64,000 nucleotides of DNA. It comes from Lichenostomus cassidix (Eukaryota > Chordata > Aves > Passeriformes > Meliphagidae). The translations under genes were made by a program, and so were the position numbers. The stretch is taken from positions 124,001 through 188,000 of the forward strand of contig VLJF02000839.1 in assembly GCA_008360975.2 (NCBI GenBank). The letters are read 5' to 3'. The notes under the pieces are model-generated. The model was not told the DNA's origin. It searched no databases and was given only the letters and a program-made list of their open reading frames with translations. Below, piece after piece: positions 45,801 through 57,429 of this stretch. Position 1 is the first letter of the stretch. Each line of letters begins with the position of its first letter.

Positions 45801-48800
45801 CAATCCCCCAATCCCATTCCCAATCCCCCAACCCCAATCCCAATCCCGACCCCACTCTCACCGCAGGTCTGTTTCTTTTTAGGATCCAATCCCATTCCCA
45901 ATCCCGTTCCCGTTCCCAATCCTGTTCCCAATCCCAATCCTACCGCAGGTCTGTTTCTCTTTAGGATCCAATCCCAATCCCATTCTCAATCCCCCCAATC
46001 CCAACCCCAATCCCCCATTCCCAATCCCGATCCTGCTCTCACTGCAGGTCTGTTTCTCTTTAGGATCCAATCCCATTCCCGATCCCCCAATCCCATTCCC
46101 ATTCCCAATCCCCCATTCCCGACCCCAATCCCACATTCCCTCACCGCAGGTCTGTTTCTCTTTAGGATCCATTCCCATTCCCAATCCCATTCCCAATCCC
46201 ATTCCCAGCCCCAATCCCGATCCCCCATTCCCTCACCGCAGGTCTGTTTCTCTTTCGGGTCGGGGGTCGCTGACTTCCTGCGTTTCCGCTGGTTGCCCAG
46301 CAGGCTCCTGGCTCTGCCCTGCCGCTTGGGGGCCAGCGGGGGCGCGGGGGGGCAGCACAGCGACGGCTGGGGGGCAGGCACTGCCAAATGGGGGAAAAAA
46401 TGGGGTTAGAGACCCTAAATCCCACCCTACAGACCCCAAATCCCACCCCCTGGGGCAGCACAGCGACGGCTGGGGGGCAGGCACTGCCAAATGGGGGAAA
46501 AATGGGGTCAATCCCACCCTAGAGATCCCAAATCCCACCCGGGGGGCAGCACAGTGACGGCTGGGGGGCAGGCACTGGGGTATAGGGGGAAAAATGGGGT
46601 CAATCCCACCCTACAGACCCCAAATCCCACCCTAGAGATCCCAAATCCCACCCCATGGGGCACCACAGTGACGGCTGGGGGGCAGGCACTGGGGTACAGG
46701 GGATAAATGGGGTCAATCCCACCCTACAGACCCCAAATCCCACCCCAGGGGGCAGCACAGTGACGGCTGGGGGGCAGGCACTGGGATAGGAGGGACAGTG
46801 AGGTTAGGGACACTAAATCCCACCCTAGAGAGCTCAAATCCTGCCCTAGAGACCCCAAATCCATCCAGGGACACCCCAATTCCCCCCAGGGGCAGCACAG
46901 GGAACGTGTGGGGAGCAGGCACTGGGGAAGGGGGAAACAATGGGGTCAAGGACCTCAAATCTGATAGGGAACCCCAAATCCCACCAGAGACTCCAAATCC
47001 CACCCCAGGGGAAAGCACAGGGATTGCTGGGGGGGTGATGACCCCAAAAGGGGGGATGATCCCAAAAGGAGGATGATGACCCTAAAGGGGGGGTGACGAC
47101 CCCAAAGAGGGAATGGCAACAATCCCAAAGGGGGATTGGTGACCCCAAGAGGGGATAGTGATGACCCCAAAGGATTGGTGACCCCAAAGGGAGGATGATG
47201 ACCCCAAAGGCGGATTGGTGACCCTAAAGAGGGGATAGTGATGACCCCAAAGAGGGGATGATGACCCCAAAGGATGATGACAACCTCAAAGGGAGGATGA
47301 TGACCCCAAAGCCGGGCTGGTGACCCTAAAGGATGATGATGACCCCCAAAGGGAGGATGATGACCCCAAAGAGGGGATGGTGACCCCAAAGGGCGGACGG
47401 TGACCCCAAAGGGAGGATGGTGACCCCAAGGGGACAATGGTGACCCCATACCTGATTTGTGGGGGTGGCCCAGGCCGGGCGGGGTCCCCCCAGGCGCTCG
47501 GGGGGTGACATAGCGAATGGACGTCTCCTCCAGGTACTTGTCCACCAGGTCCGGGCACACTGCGGGGACAGCGGCAATGTCACCGGGATGGCACCGGGAT
47601 GTCACAGGAATGGCACCAGGTTGTCATTGGGATGGCACTGGCAATGTCATCGGGATGTCAGCGGAATGTCATGGGGATGGCACCAGGAATGTCATTGGGA
47701 TGGCACTGGGATGGTACTGGGATGTCATTGGAATGTCATTGGGAAGGTATTGGGATGCCACCAGGAATGTCATCGGGATGGCAGCGGGATGTCACAGGGA
47801 ATGTCACAGGAATGGCACTGGGATGGCACTGGGATGGCACGGGAACAGCACCATGATGTCATCAGGATGGCACCAGAATGTCATCGGGATGGCACCAGAA
47901 TGTCATTGGGAATGGCACTGGGATGGCACCAGGAATGTCACAGAAATGTCATCAGGATGGCACCGGAATGTCATCGGGATGTCACGGGAACATCATGGGA
48001 ACAATCCTCTGGGGATCCCAAACCCAAGCGTTCGGGATGGGGCTGCTATCGCGACAGTACAGGGCAGCCTATCGCGATATTGTAGGGCAGCCTATCGCGA
48101 CATAGAGCAGCTTATCGCAATATAGGGCAGCCTATCGCGACAGTGATCCCCCCATTGCAACAGTGACCCTGGCACTCCCCCAGCCCCCCCCATATCGCGA
48201 TATATCATGACAGACACTCACCTGGCTGCCTCCACTCGAGACTGACACAGGGCAGCAGGTCGTGGTGGGTGATGATGTCACCATGTCACCCCAGTGACCC
48301 CATATACTGCAGTATGTGACAATTACCCCATATCACAACAACGACCCCCCATATCGCGATATATCGTGACAGACACTCACCTGGCCTTCTCCTTTCCAGG
48401 CTGACATAGGGCAGCAGGTCATGGCGGGTGATGATGTGACTCCATATATCACAATACCACCCCCATATAGCACGATAACGACTCCCCATATCGCGATATA
48501 TCGCGACTGGACTCACCGGGCCGCCTCCTCTTGAGGCTGACGTAGAGCAGCAGGTCGTGGCAGGTGATGATGTCACCCCATATATCGCAATAATGACTTC
48601 CCATATCACGATAATAACTCCCCGTATCACGATATATCGCACCAGACACTCACCAGGCCACCTCCTCTTGAGGCTGCCGTAGGGCAGCAGGTCGTGGCGG
48701 GTGATGATGTCACCCCAGTGACCCCATATATCGCAATAGTAACTCCCTGTATCACGATATATCGCGACAGACACTCACCGGGCCGCCTCCTCTTGAGGCT

Positions 48801-49148
48801 GACGTAGGGCAGCAGGTCGTGGCGGGTGATGATGCGCAGCAGCTGCAGCAGCTGCCGCAGGTTGCTCTCGTCGCAGCGGCCCTGCCGCTCCAGGGCCAGC
48901 AGGAAGTCGCGGCCGGAGCGGATGCGGCCGCGCTCGGCCTCGTCCAGCACGTCCACGAACAGGAAGGACAGCACGCGGACGTCGCGGTGGGTCAGCTGCG
49001 CGCCCACGATGTCGAACATGCGGTGCAGCGAGTACAGCCCCTGCTCGCGCTCGCCGCGCTCCTCCGGCCACGGCACCGCGCCGCCGGGGCTACCGGGGCC
49101 ACCGGGGCCAGCGGCCGGGCCAGCGGCGCCGCGCTTGCGGCCTGCCAT
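42492..49148 (-). CDS. DEDD: Death effector domain-containing protein
   Basis: DEDD binds caspase-8/10-type death effector partners and DNA, and moves to nucleoli in apoptosis. Four coding exons: 49148-48779, 47559-47452, 46380-46237, 42868-42492, giving 332 residues (human 318). The death effector domain spans about residues 35-120 (GLYSLHRMFDIVG, RDVRVLSFLFVDVLDEAERG, RDFLLALERQGRCDESNLRQ). Basic nuclear-targeting runs KRRRP and QRKRRKS follow, and the C-terminal half is nearly identical to mammalian DEDD (NVFSNKQDPLERQFERFNQA, LTYLDAFWRDYINGSLLEAL). The N-terminus after MAGRKRG has an extra Gly/Pro/Ala stretch. The start is the true member of a repeated ATG series; ATP/GTP motifs are absent as expected. 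Confidence 0.96.
42880..44640 (-). repeat. DEDD exon 4 5'-edge array
   Basis: About twenty units of ~80 nt carry GCAGCTGGATGTCTGGGGAA or close variants; on the minus strand this is the CCAG acceptor and DIRLR codons of exon 4. Filler is GATTTAGGGGTTTTGGGGTG. Confidence 0.93.
44690..46236 (-). repeat. DEDD exon 3 3'-edge array
   Basis: About eighteen units of ~60-115 nt carry GCAGGTCTGTTTCTCTTTAG; on the minus strand this encodes PKEKQTC followed by the G|GTGAG donor. Filler is CCCAATCCCATTCC. Confidence 0.93.
46237..46380 (-). CDS. DEDD: DEDD coding exon 3
   Basis: Residues 160-207: VPAPQPSLCCPPAPP linker, then QRKRRKSATPDPKEKQTC; donor GTGAGG. Confidence 0.94.
46390..47035 (-). repeat. DEDD exon 3 5'-edge array
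   Basis: Five or six units (near 46,447, 46,540, 46,655, 46,749, 46,889 and weakly 46,990) carry GACGGCTGGGGGGCAGGCAC, the exon 3 acceptor and VPAPQPSLCC codons, with CCCCAAATCCCACCCTA filler. Confidence 0.9.
47036..47451. repeat. TGATGACCCCAAAGGGGGGA array
   Basis: ~25-nt units beginning at the exon 2 donor; intronic sequence only. Confidence 0.87.
47452..47559 (-). CDS. DEDD: DEDD coding exon 2
   Basis: Residues 124-159: VCPDLVDKYLEETSIRYVTP and a Pro/Gly-rich linker ending HPHKS; donor GTATGG. Confidence 0.93.
47570..48010. repeat. GGGATGGCACCGGGATGTCA array
   Basis: ~11-nt GGGATGTCATC/GGGATGGCACC units in DEDD intron 1; no exon edge seen. Confidence 0.87.
48040..48778 (-). repeat. DEDD exon 1 3'-edge array with ATCGCGAT palindromes
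   Basis: Four units (near 48,220-48,275, 48,385-48,440, 48,520-48,570, 48,650-48,705) copy about 50 coding nt of exon 1, ITRHDLLPYVSLKRRRPG, with the GTGAGTG donor. Between them are CATATCGCGATATATCGCGA palindromes; 48,040-48,150 is a shorter array of GGGCAGCCTATCGCGACA. Confidence 0.92.
48779..49148 (-). CDS. DEDD: DEDD coding exon 1 (death effector domain)
   Basis: Residues 1-123; MAGRKRGAAGPAAGPGG through ITRHDLLPYVSLKRRRP; donor GTGAGT. The exon itself extends 6 nt upstream of the ATG to the acceptor at 49,155. Confidence 0.94.
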
Positions 49149-49159
49149 GGGCACCTGGG

Positions 49160-50050
49160 GACAAGGGGGACATGGGGTTAGGGACTGGAGTGGGACATGG
49201 TTCCTGTCACTGTCACTGCTGTGCTTGCGGCCAGCCATGGGCACCTGGGGACAGATATGGGGTCAGAGATTGGGGACATGGTGCTGTCACTGTCACCGCG
49301 CTTGCGGCCAGCCATGGACACCTGGGGATAGATATGGGGTCAGAGACTGGGGACATGGTGCTGTCATTGTCACTGCCACGCTTGCAGCCTGCTATGGGCA
49401 CCTGGGGACAATGGGGACAATGGACATGGGGTCAGGAACTGTCCTGTCACTGTCACCTCTGCGCTTGCGGCCCGCCATGGGCACCTGGGGACAATGGGGA
49501 CAATGGATATGGGGTCAGTGAGATATGGGGTCAGGGACTGGGGACACAGCCCTGTCATTGTCACCTCTGTGCTTCAGGCCAGCCATGGGCACCTGGGGAC
49601 AGATATGGGGTCAGGGATTGGTGACACAGCCCTGTCACTGTCACTGCTGCTCTTGCAGCCAGCCATGGGCATCTGGGGACAATGGGGACAATGGGATATG
49701 GGGTCAAGGACTGGGGACACAGCCCTGTCATTGTCGCCTCTGTGATTGCGGCCTGCCATGGGCACCTGGGGACAATGGATATGGGGTCAGGGATTGGTGA
49801 CACGGCCCTGTCATTGTCACCTCTGCGCTTCCAGCCCGCCATGGGCACCTGGGGACAATGGGGACAATGGATGTGGGGTCAGTGAGACATGGGGTCAGGG
49901 ACTGGGGAGGGACACGGCCTTGTCATTGTCACTGCATTTCTGGCCCGCCATGGGCACCTGGGGACACACAGATATGGGGTCAGTGGGACATGGGGTCAGT
50001 GGGACATGGGGTCAGTGAGATATGGGGTCAGTGGGACATGGGGTCAGGCC
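49160..50050 (-). repeat. DEDD start-exon 5'-edge array
   Basis: About nine units of ~80-115 nt (near 49,210, 49,295, 49,376, 49,458, 49,566, 49,650, 49,739, 49,822, 49,934) carry GCGGCCAGCCATGGGCACCT, i.e. acceptor CCCCAG, GTGCCC, start ATG and MAGRKR-like codons on the minus strand. Confidence 0.92.
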
Positions 50051-50059
50051 CTGCTCGCT

Positions 50060-51010
50060 GTGCTCCTTCAGCCAACCCCAATCCTGTGGGTTTCCAACGG
50101 GATCCACTCAGAATCCTAACCCCAATCCCTGTGGGTTTCCACGAAGGATCCTGTAGGATCCCAACCCCAATCCCTGTGGGTTTGCCAACTGAACCCAATG
50201 GGATCCTGACCCCATCCCTGTGGGTTTCCAGTGCAATCCTGACCCTAATCCCAGCGGTTTGCCAGTGGAGCCCAATGAGATCCTGACCCCAATCCCTGTG
50301 CTCTTCCAGTAAATCCCAACCCCAATCCCTGAGATTTCCCATCAGGATCCATCAGGATCCCAACCCCAAACCTGTGGGTTTCTGGGAAAATCCTGACCCC
50401 AATCCCTGAAATTTCCAGGAAAATCCCAACTCCAATCCCTGTGGTTTTCCAGGAAGGATCCAATGGGATCCCAACCCCAATCCCTGTGGTTTCCCAGTCA
50501 GATCCCAACCCCAATCTCTGTTGTTTTCCAGCAAAATCCAGCAGAATCCCAACCCCAATCTCTGTTGTTTTCCAGCAAAATCCCAACCCAAATCCCTGTG
50601 GGTTTCCAGCAGAATTCCAACCCCAATCTCTGTGCTCTTCCACTCCATCCCAACCCCAATCCCTGCAGTTTTCCAGCAGGATCCATCAGGATCCCAACCC
50701 CAATCCCTGTGGGTTTCCAGCAGAATCCCAACCCCAATCCCTGAGATTTCCCAACAGGATCCAATAGGATCCCAACCCCAAACCCTGTGGGTTTCCAGTG
50801 GGATCCCAACCCAAATCCCTGAGATTTCCATCAGAATCCCAATCCCTGGGATTTCCCAGTAGGATCTATTGGGATCCAAACCCAAATCCCTGAGGTTTCC
50901 AGTGGGATCCCAACCCAAATCCCTGAAGTTTTCCAATAGGATCCTGACCCCAATCCCTGTGGTTTTCCAGTGGAATCCAATGGGATCCTGACCCTAATCC
51001 CTGAGATTTT
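50060..51010. repeat. CCCAACCCCAATCCCTGTGG array
   Basis: ~45-nt units alternating GGATCCCAACCCCAATCCCT and GTGGGTTTCCAG, in the presumed DEDD 5' intron. Confidence 0.87.
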
Positions 51011-52490
51011 CCATCAGGATCCACCCCCTGCCCTTTCCCTGGACCCAAAATAAAGGGAAAACACTGAGATAACAGCAGCAATTCCCACCCATCCCCAATT
51101 CCCAGAAAATCCCTGGAAAAAACAACCTGGCATCACCTCCAGGTGGGAAAAACGGGATTGGGAAGCTGTCATCCTGATTTTTTAGGGATTTTTCTTGAAA
51201 AATCTCCTTTTTTCCCCACATTTGGGGATTAAATTGAGTCAATCCAAGGCAAAAATTGGGGGAAAATCCTTGGATTCTTCAGCACCAATCACTTTGCAAT
51301 GATGCTGGATTGTTTTCCTCCCATGGAAATTAAAAAAAGCAGGAATTTGGTGTCATTCTGCCTGAAAATCCAGAGAAATCTGGGAAAAATGAGGTTTTGT
51401 GGAAGTGCTGATCCCTGGAAAGAGGAAATTTTGGGATAAAACTTCCCAAAATTCTGTTAAAAATTAATTTTAAATGAATTTAAAATAATTTAAAATAACG
51501 TTAAAAATTAAAAGAACTGTTAAATTCCCTCCCAAGCAGGGAATTCCAGCTGTGGAGGAAATCCAAAAATCCCAAAATCCCTCAGAAAATCCCATCCCAC
51601 CCAACTGCTGAGGCTCTGCCGGGAAGAGAATTCCAGCAGCATTCAAATAATTTTGGGAGAACGGGAAAAACGAGTTCTGGAGCTTCCTGGAGCTCATCCC
51701 CATGGGATCCTCAGGGATATCTGGGATTTTTCCCACCAAATTCAGGCCAAACCTGCCCGAAATTCCACATTATCCCGGAAAATCCCAGCCTGGGTGGGGA
51801 GAAAAAGCCCAAATCCCAATTTTTAGGTGAATTTTCCATGGAAAATGGACTTGGGGGAATCTCTGGGTGAACTTTTCCATCCCAATTCCCAGTGGGAATT
51901 CTGCCTTGGGATTCCTGGTTTTTCCCAGGATCCCAAGGCATGACAGGGATGGGAATAATTCCCAAAAAACCCTCAAAAATCAGGATTAATCCCTGATTTT
52001 CCTCTTTGAAGAGGGATTTTTTGGGGAATTCCTCCTCCTAAATCCACCTGGAATCCCAGCAGAGTCATTCCCAGTCGGGATAAATTGGATTTCTGGGAAA
52101 AAAGGAAGGCTGGGGAGGGAGGAGGAGGAAGTTCCTGACAAAATCTCCCTGAGGAAAAGCAGCACATGGAAAAGCTGCTCTTCCAGGGGCTGCTTTGGGG
52201 TGGAATTTGGGAATTCTGAGCCTCTGGAATCAGCTGGGAAATGGGAATTTTATTCCTATTCAATCCTTTGTTTCCAATTTTTCCCTGGTTGATCCCAAAT
52301 GTCACTCCAGCCCCGAATTCCAAAGGAATTCCCAAAAAAAACATTCCCAGAGCAGTGAGAGGAGCCTGGGATTGACCCGTGGTGACTTTTCCAGGAGGGA
52401 ATAATTAGTGCCAGGAGGGATAATTGGATAGAGCAGGGAGGGAGGGAATTCCTATGGATTAAATCCCGAACTTTGGGAGCCATCAGGACC
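51011..52490. other. Least repetitive stretch of the DEDD upstream region
   Basis: 1.5 kb of mixed-composition sequence, with an AT-rich core at 51,455-51,520. I see no conserved coding segment, no RNA gene and no recognisable transposon. It probably lies in the DEDD 5' intron. Confidence 0.5.
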
Positions 52491-55400
52491 CTCTGGATCA
52501 ATTCTGAACCTCTCCAGATTCATCCCAAACTTCCCCAAATCCATCCAGAACCTCTCCAAATCCACCCTGAACCTCCCTGGATCCATCAGGACCCTCTGGA
52601 TTCTTCCCAAGTTTTCCATGATCCATCCCAGACTTTTCCAGATCCATCCTGAACTTCCCTGGATCCATCAGGACTCTCTGGATCAATCCCAAACTTCCTT
52701 GGATCAATCCTGAGCCTCCCAAGATCCATCCTGAACTTCCCCAGATCCATCCCAAATTTCCCTGGATGCATCCTGAACCTCCTTGGATGCATCAGGACCT
52801 TCTGGATCAATCCTGAACCTCTCTAGACTCATCCCAAATTTCCCTGGATCCACCCCAAGCTTCCCTAGATTCATCCTGAGCCTCTCCAGATCCATCCCAA
52901 ACTTCCCTAGATCCCTCCCAGACCTCCCCAGATTCATCCCAAACTTCCATGGATCCATCCTGACCTCTTCAGATCAATCCCAAACCTCCCTGAATCCCTC
53001 CTGAACTTCCCCAGATCCCTCCCAAATTTCCCTGGATCGTTTTCAGCCTTCCCTGGGTCCATCCCAGACTTCCTTGGATCAATCCTGAGCCTCTCCAGAT
53101 CCATCCCAAATTTCCCTGGATCCATCTAGAGCCTCCAGATTTATCCCAAACCTCCCTGAATGCTCCTGAACCTCCCCAGATTCATCCCAAACTTCTCTGG
53201 ATCCATCCCAAACTTCCCTAAATCCATCCCAAACTTCCCTGGGTTCATCCTGAGCCTCTCCAAATCCACACCGATCCTCCCTGGATCCATCAGGACCCTC
53301 TGGATTCTTCCCAAACTTTCTTAGATCCCTCCTGAACCTCTCCAGATTCATCCCAAATTTCCCTGGATCCATGAGGACCCTCTGGATTCATCCCAGACTT
53401 CCTCAGAACAATCCTGAGCCTCCCTGGATCCATCCTGAGCCTTTCCAGATTAATCCCAAATTTCCTTAGATTCATCCCAAACCTCCCTGAATCCCTCCTG
53501 AACCTCTCCAGGTCCCTCCCAAACTTCCCTGGGTCCATCAGGAGCCTCTGGATCCTTCCCAAGCTTCCCTAGATTCATCCTGAGCCTCTCCAGATCCATC
53601 CCAAACCTCCCTGAATCCCTCCCAAACTTCCCTGGATCCATCAGGACCCTCTGGATCAGCCCTGAGATTCTCCAGATCCATCCCAAACCTCCCTGAATCC
53701 ATCCCAAACCTCCCCAGATTCATCCCAAACTTCCTTGGATCCATCCTGAGCCTTTCCAGATCCATCCCAAACCTCCCCAAATCCCTCCTGAACCTCCCCA
53801 GAATCATCCCAAACTTCCCTGGAACAATCAGGACCTGCTGGATTCATCCCAAACTTCCTTGGATCAATCTTGAGCCTCCCTGGATCCATCCAGAACCTCC
53901 CCAGATTCATCCCAAACTTCCCTGAATCCATCAGGACCCTCCAGATCCATCCTGAGCCTCTCCAAATCCATCCCAAACTTCCCTAGATCCATCCTGAACC
54001 TCTTCAGATCCATCCTGAACCTCCCTGGATCCACCAGGATCCTCTGGATCCATCCTGAGACTCTCCAAATTCATCCCAAACCTCACTGAATCCCTCTCAA
54101 ACCTCTCCAGATCCATCCCAAACTTCTCTGGATCCACAAGAAGCCTCTGGATCCATCCTGGGCCTCTCTATTATCCATCCCACACTTCCCAAGATCCATG
54201 TTGAGCTTCCCCAGATCAATCCCAAATTTCCCCAGATCCATCCTGAACCTCCCTGGATCCCTCAGGACCCTCTGGATCCATCCTGAGACTCTCCAGATGC
54301 ATCCCAAACCTCTCCAGGTTCATCCCAAATTTCCCTGGATCCCTCCCAAGATTCCCTAGATTCATCCCAAACTTCCCTGGAACAATCAGGACTCTCTGGA
54401 TCCATCCTGACCTCTCCAGATCCATCCCAAACTTCCTTAAATCCATCCCAAACCTCTCCAGGTTCATCCCAAACTTCCCTGGATCCCTCAGGACCCTCTG
54501 GATCCATCCTGAGACTCTCCAAATTCATCCTGAACCTCCCTAAATCCACCCCAAATTTCTCTGGATCCATCAGGACTTCCCTGGATCAATCCTGAGCCTC
54601 CCTGGATCCCTCAGGACCCTCTAGATCCACCCTGAGACTCTCCAGATGCATCCCAAACCTCCCCAGATCCATCCCAAACGTCCCTAGATCCCTTCCAAGC
54701 TTCCTTAGGTTCATCCTGAACCTCCCAGGTCCATCCCAAACTTCCCTGGATCCATCAGGACCCTCTGGATCCATCCTGAGACTCTCCAAATCCATCCCAA
54801 ACTTCCCAAGATCCATCTAGATCCATCCCAAACTTCCCTGAATTCCTCCCAAACCTCTCCAGATTCATCCCAAACTTCCCTGGATTCATTCTGAGCCTCT
54901 CCAGATCCATCCCAAGGCTCACTAAATCCATCCCAAACTTCCCTGGATCCACCCAGATTCATCCCAAACCTCCCCAGATCCATCCCAAACCTCTCCAGGT
55001 TCATCCCAAACCTCTCCAGGTTCATCCCAAACCTCTCCAGGTTCATCCCAAACCTCCCTAAATCCATCAGAACCCTCTGGATTAATCCCAAACTTCCTTG
55101 GATCCATCCTGAGACTCTCCAGATTCATCCCAAACCTCCCCAGATTCATCCCAAACTTCCCTAAATCCATCCCAAACCTCTCCAAATCCATCCCAAACCT
55201 CTCCAGGTTCATCCCAAACTTCCCCAGATCCATCCTGAACCCCTTCAGATCCATCCCAAACTTCCCTGGAACAATCAGGACCCTCTGGATCAATCCTGAG
55301 ACTCTCCAAATTCATCCCAAGCCTCCCTAAATCCATCCCAAACCTCCCTGGATCCATCAGAACCCTCTGGATTCTTCCCCATCTTCCTTGGATCAGTCCT

Positions 55401-55900
55401 GAGACTCTCCAGATTCATCCCAAACCTCCCTAAATCCATCCCAAACCTCCCCAGATTCATCCCAAACTTCTCTGGAATAATCAGGACCCTCCAGATCCAT
55501 CCTAAAACTCTCCAAATCCATCCCAAACCTCCCTAGAACAATCAGGACCCTCTGGATCCATCCCACACCTCTCCAGGTTCATCCCAAATTCCCCTGGATC
55601 CCTCCCAAGCTTGCCTAGATTCATCCCAAACCTCTCCAGATCCATCCCAAGCCTCCCTAAATCCATCCCAAACCTCCCTGGATCCATCAGAACCCTCTGG
55701 ATTCTTCCCAATCTTCCTTGGATCCATCCTGAGACTCTCCAGATTCGTCCCAAACTTCCCTAAATTCATCCCAAACCTCTCCAAATCCATCCCAAATTTC
55801 CCTGGAACAATCAGAACCCCCTGGATCCATCCTAAAACTCTCCAGCTCCACCCCAAACCTCCCCAAATCCATCAGGACCTTTTGGATCCATCCCAAACCT
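52490..55900. repeat. 3.4-kb array of a ~21-nt unit
   Basis: Roughly 160 units like CATCCCAAACCTCTCCAGAT, interspersed with GGATCCATCAGGACCCTCTG. The 21-nt period keeps frames open, so heptad-like translations are artefacts. Confidence 0.9.
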
Positions 55901-56575
55901 CTGGAAAAATCCCCAAAAAAACCCTAAAAACCCCAAACCCACCTCAGGCAGGAGCAATCCCAGCCGTGCTCGGCTCCCGGAGCTGGAGCGATTTGAAGGA
56001 ATCTTCTATCCCCTGGGCTTGGTTTGGTTTGTTGGGTTTTTTTGTTATTTCTTGATTGTTTTTTTTTTAAATAAAATTCCCCAAAAAAAAAATCCCAAAG
56101 TTCCTCTCGCGGCCGGAATTCCAGAGGTGGGGATCGCTGTCAGTCCTCGCGCTGCTCCACTGGCAGAAAACACCCAATTTTCCAAAAAAAAACCCTTTTT
56201 TTTTTCCTTCCTAATGAATAATCGACGGAGGAAAAGTCCGAGGTTTGTCCTTAAGTCATCGCTGGTTTCAGGGTCAGCATTCCCCGGGGAGGAATATCCC
56301 GAATTTCACGCGGATTTCGGGGAGATTTCAAAGGAAAAAACGCGAGGAAAAAACCAAAAAAACCTCACTCGGGCGAAGAAATCCTCCGAATTTCATGCCG
56401 CGCCTGGAATCGCGGGATTTTCCGCCCCGAAATCCCGGGAAAAACGGGGAAAAGCGCGGCTGGGAAACAGGAAAAAATACAAAACCAAACGGAAAGAAAG
56501 CGAGGATGTTGTCGCGGATTTTTTTGTCGCGTTTTTTTCACCCAAAATTACCAAATAAAGGGGGAAGGTCGGCGG
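55901..56575. other. Unassigned sequence with AATAAA and A tract
   Basis: Non-repetitive. AATAAA at 56,070-56,075 is followed by an A10 run at 56,083-56,092, reminiscent of a transcript 3' end or old retrocopy on the plus strand; a further AATAAA is near 56,553. No coding support. Confidence 0.35.
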
Positions 56576-56579
56576 GTTC

Positions 56580-56900
56580 CTCCCGGTAAAGCCCCGGGAG
56601 GCTCCGGTAAGACCCCAAAAAGGGGCCGGTGAGGCCTGAAAGGCCTCGGTTCGCCCTGGGAGCCCCGGTTGGACTCTAAAAGCTCCCGGTTAGGCCCCAA
56701 AAGGCGCCGGTTCAGTCCCGGCTCAGCCCCGGTAAGGCCCGGTTGGACCCCAAAAGGCTCCGGTCAAGCCCCGGTAAGGCCCCAAACGGCCCCGCGCAGC
56801 CCCGGTTGGGCCCCTAAAGGCCCCGGCGAGCCCCGCAAGGCCGCGGTTCAGCCCCGGTAAGGCCGCGCCAGGCCCCGGTAAGGCCGCGCTCCTCCCCCGG
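56580..56900. repeat. GGTAAGGCCCCAAAAGGC array
   Basis: ~25-nt CpG-containing units (CCCCGGTTGGACCCCAAAAG) on the left shoulder of the DEDD promoter island. Confidence 0.8.
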
Positions 56901-56919
56901 GGAGGCTCCGGTCAGGCCC

Positions 56920-57420
56920 CGGGGAGGCTCCGGCGGCGGCAGCGTCGCGAGGAGCGGCGGGGGGAGCGGCGGAGCCCCCCCTGCGGGCGGTGCCAGCCCC
57001 GCCGAGCGCCGGGGCCACTCGCGGCCCCTCAGGGCCCCTCAGGGCCGCCCAGCCCCGGCGCCGCCATCTTGGCTCCGTCCGCTCGCCTCCCCGCTCCCCG
57101 CGGGCGGCTCCGCGTGACGCAACTTCCGGCAGGCTGAGGCTCCGCCTACCGATTAGGCCACGCCCACATCCGGGCATCGCGCTCCCCGCCGCGGCTTCAC
57201 GCCCATAGGGAAACACTGGAGGGGCGGCGCCATGTTGGGTGAGGGCAATATGGAGGATACATCCGGGTTACTCCGCGTTGGCTTCAGCGCCATTGGTTAA
57301 TATGGGAGGGTGGGCGCCATGTTGGGTGAGGGCAGCCTGGCAGCGCGCGGACGCGTGGCGGCCTGGCCGCCATCTTGGAAACGGTGAGGCGGAGGCGCCG
57401 CCATCTTAACTGAGGGCGCA
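56920..57420 (-). promoter_or_regulatory. CpG island, probable DEDD promoter
   Basis: Very CpG-rich with YY1-type CCGCCATCTTGG near 57,060 and 57,370, GCCGCCATCTTAAC near 57,400, GCGCCATGTTGGGTGAGGGC at 57,227 and 57,314, and an ETS/CRE-like TGACGCAACTTCCGG near 57,116. It lies 8 kb upstream of the DEDD start on the correct side. TSS and first exon were not pinned down. Confidence 0.6.
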
Positions 57421-57429
57421 GCGGTCGGA

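Noticed and set aside
48040..48778. CRISPR-like alternation of repeats and spacers
   Set aside because: Vertebrate intron; the repeats are copies of the DEDD exon 1 end and the spacers are themselves repetitive.
49160..50050. Alternative upstream DEDD coding exons
   Set aside because: After MAGRKR-like codons each unit runs into array filler; without RNA evidence they are decoy edges.
55960..56100. Processed pseudogene 3' end (AATAAA then A10)
   Set aside because: No upstream coding remnant or target-site duplication could be recognised; left as unassigned.
56848..57216. A 122-codon minus-strand open frame in the CpG island
   Set aside because: Gly/Ala/Arg composition expected from CpG-rich DNA; overlaps promoter motifs and shows no conserved segment.
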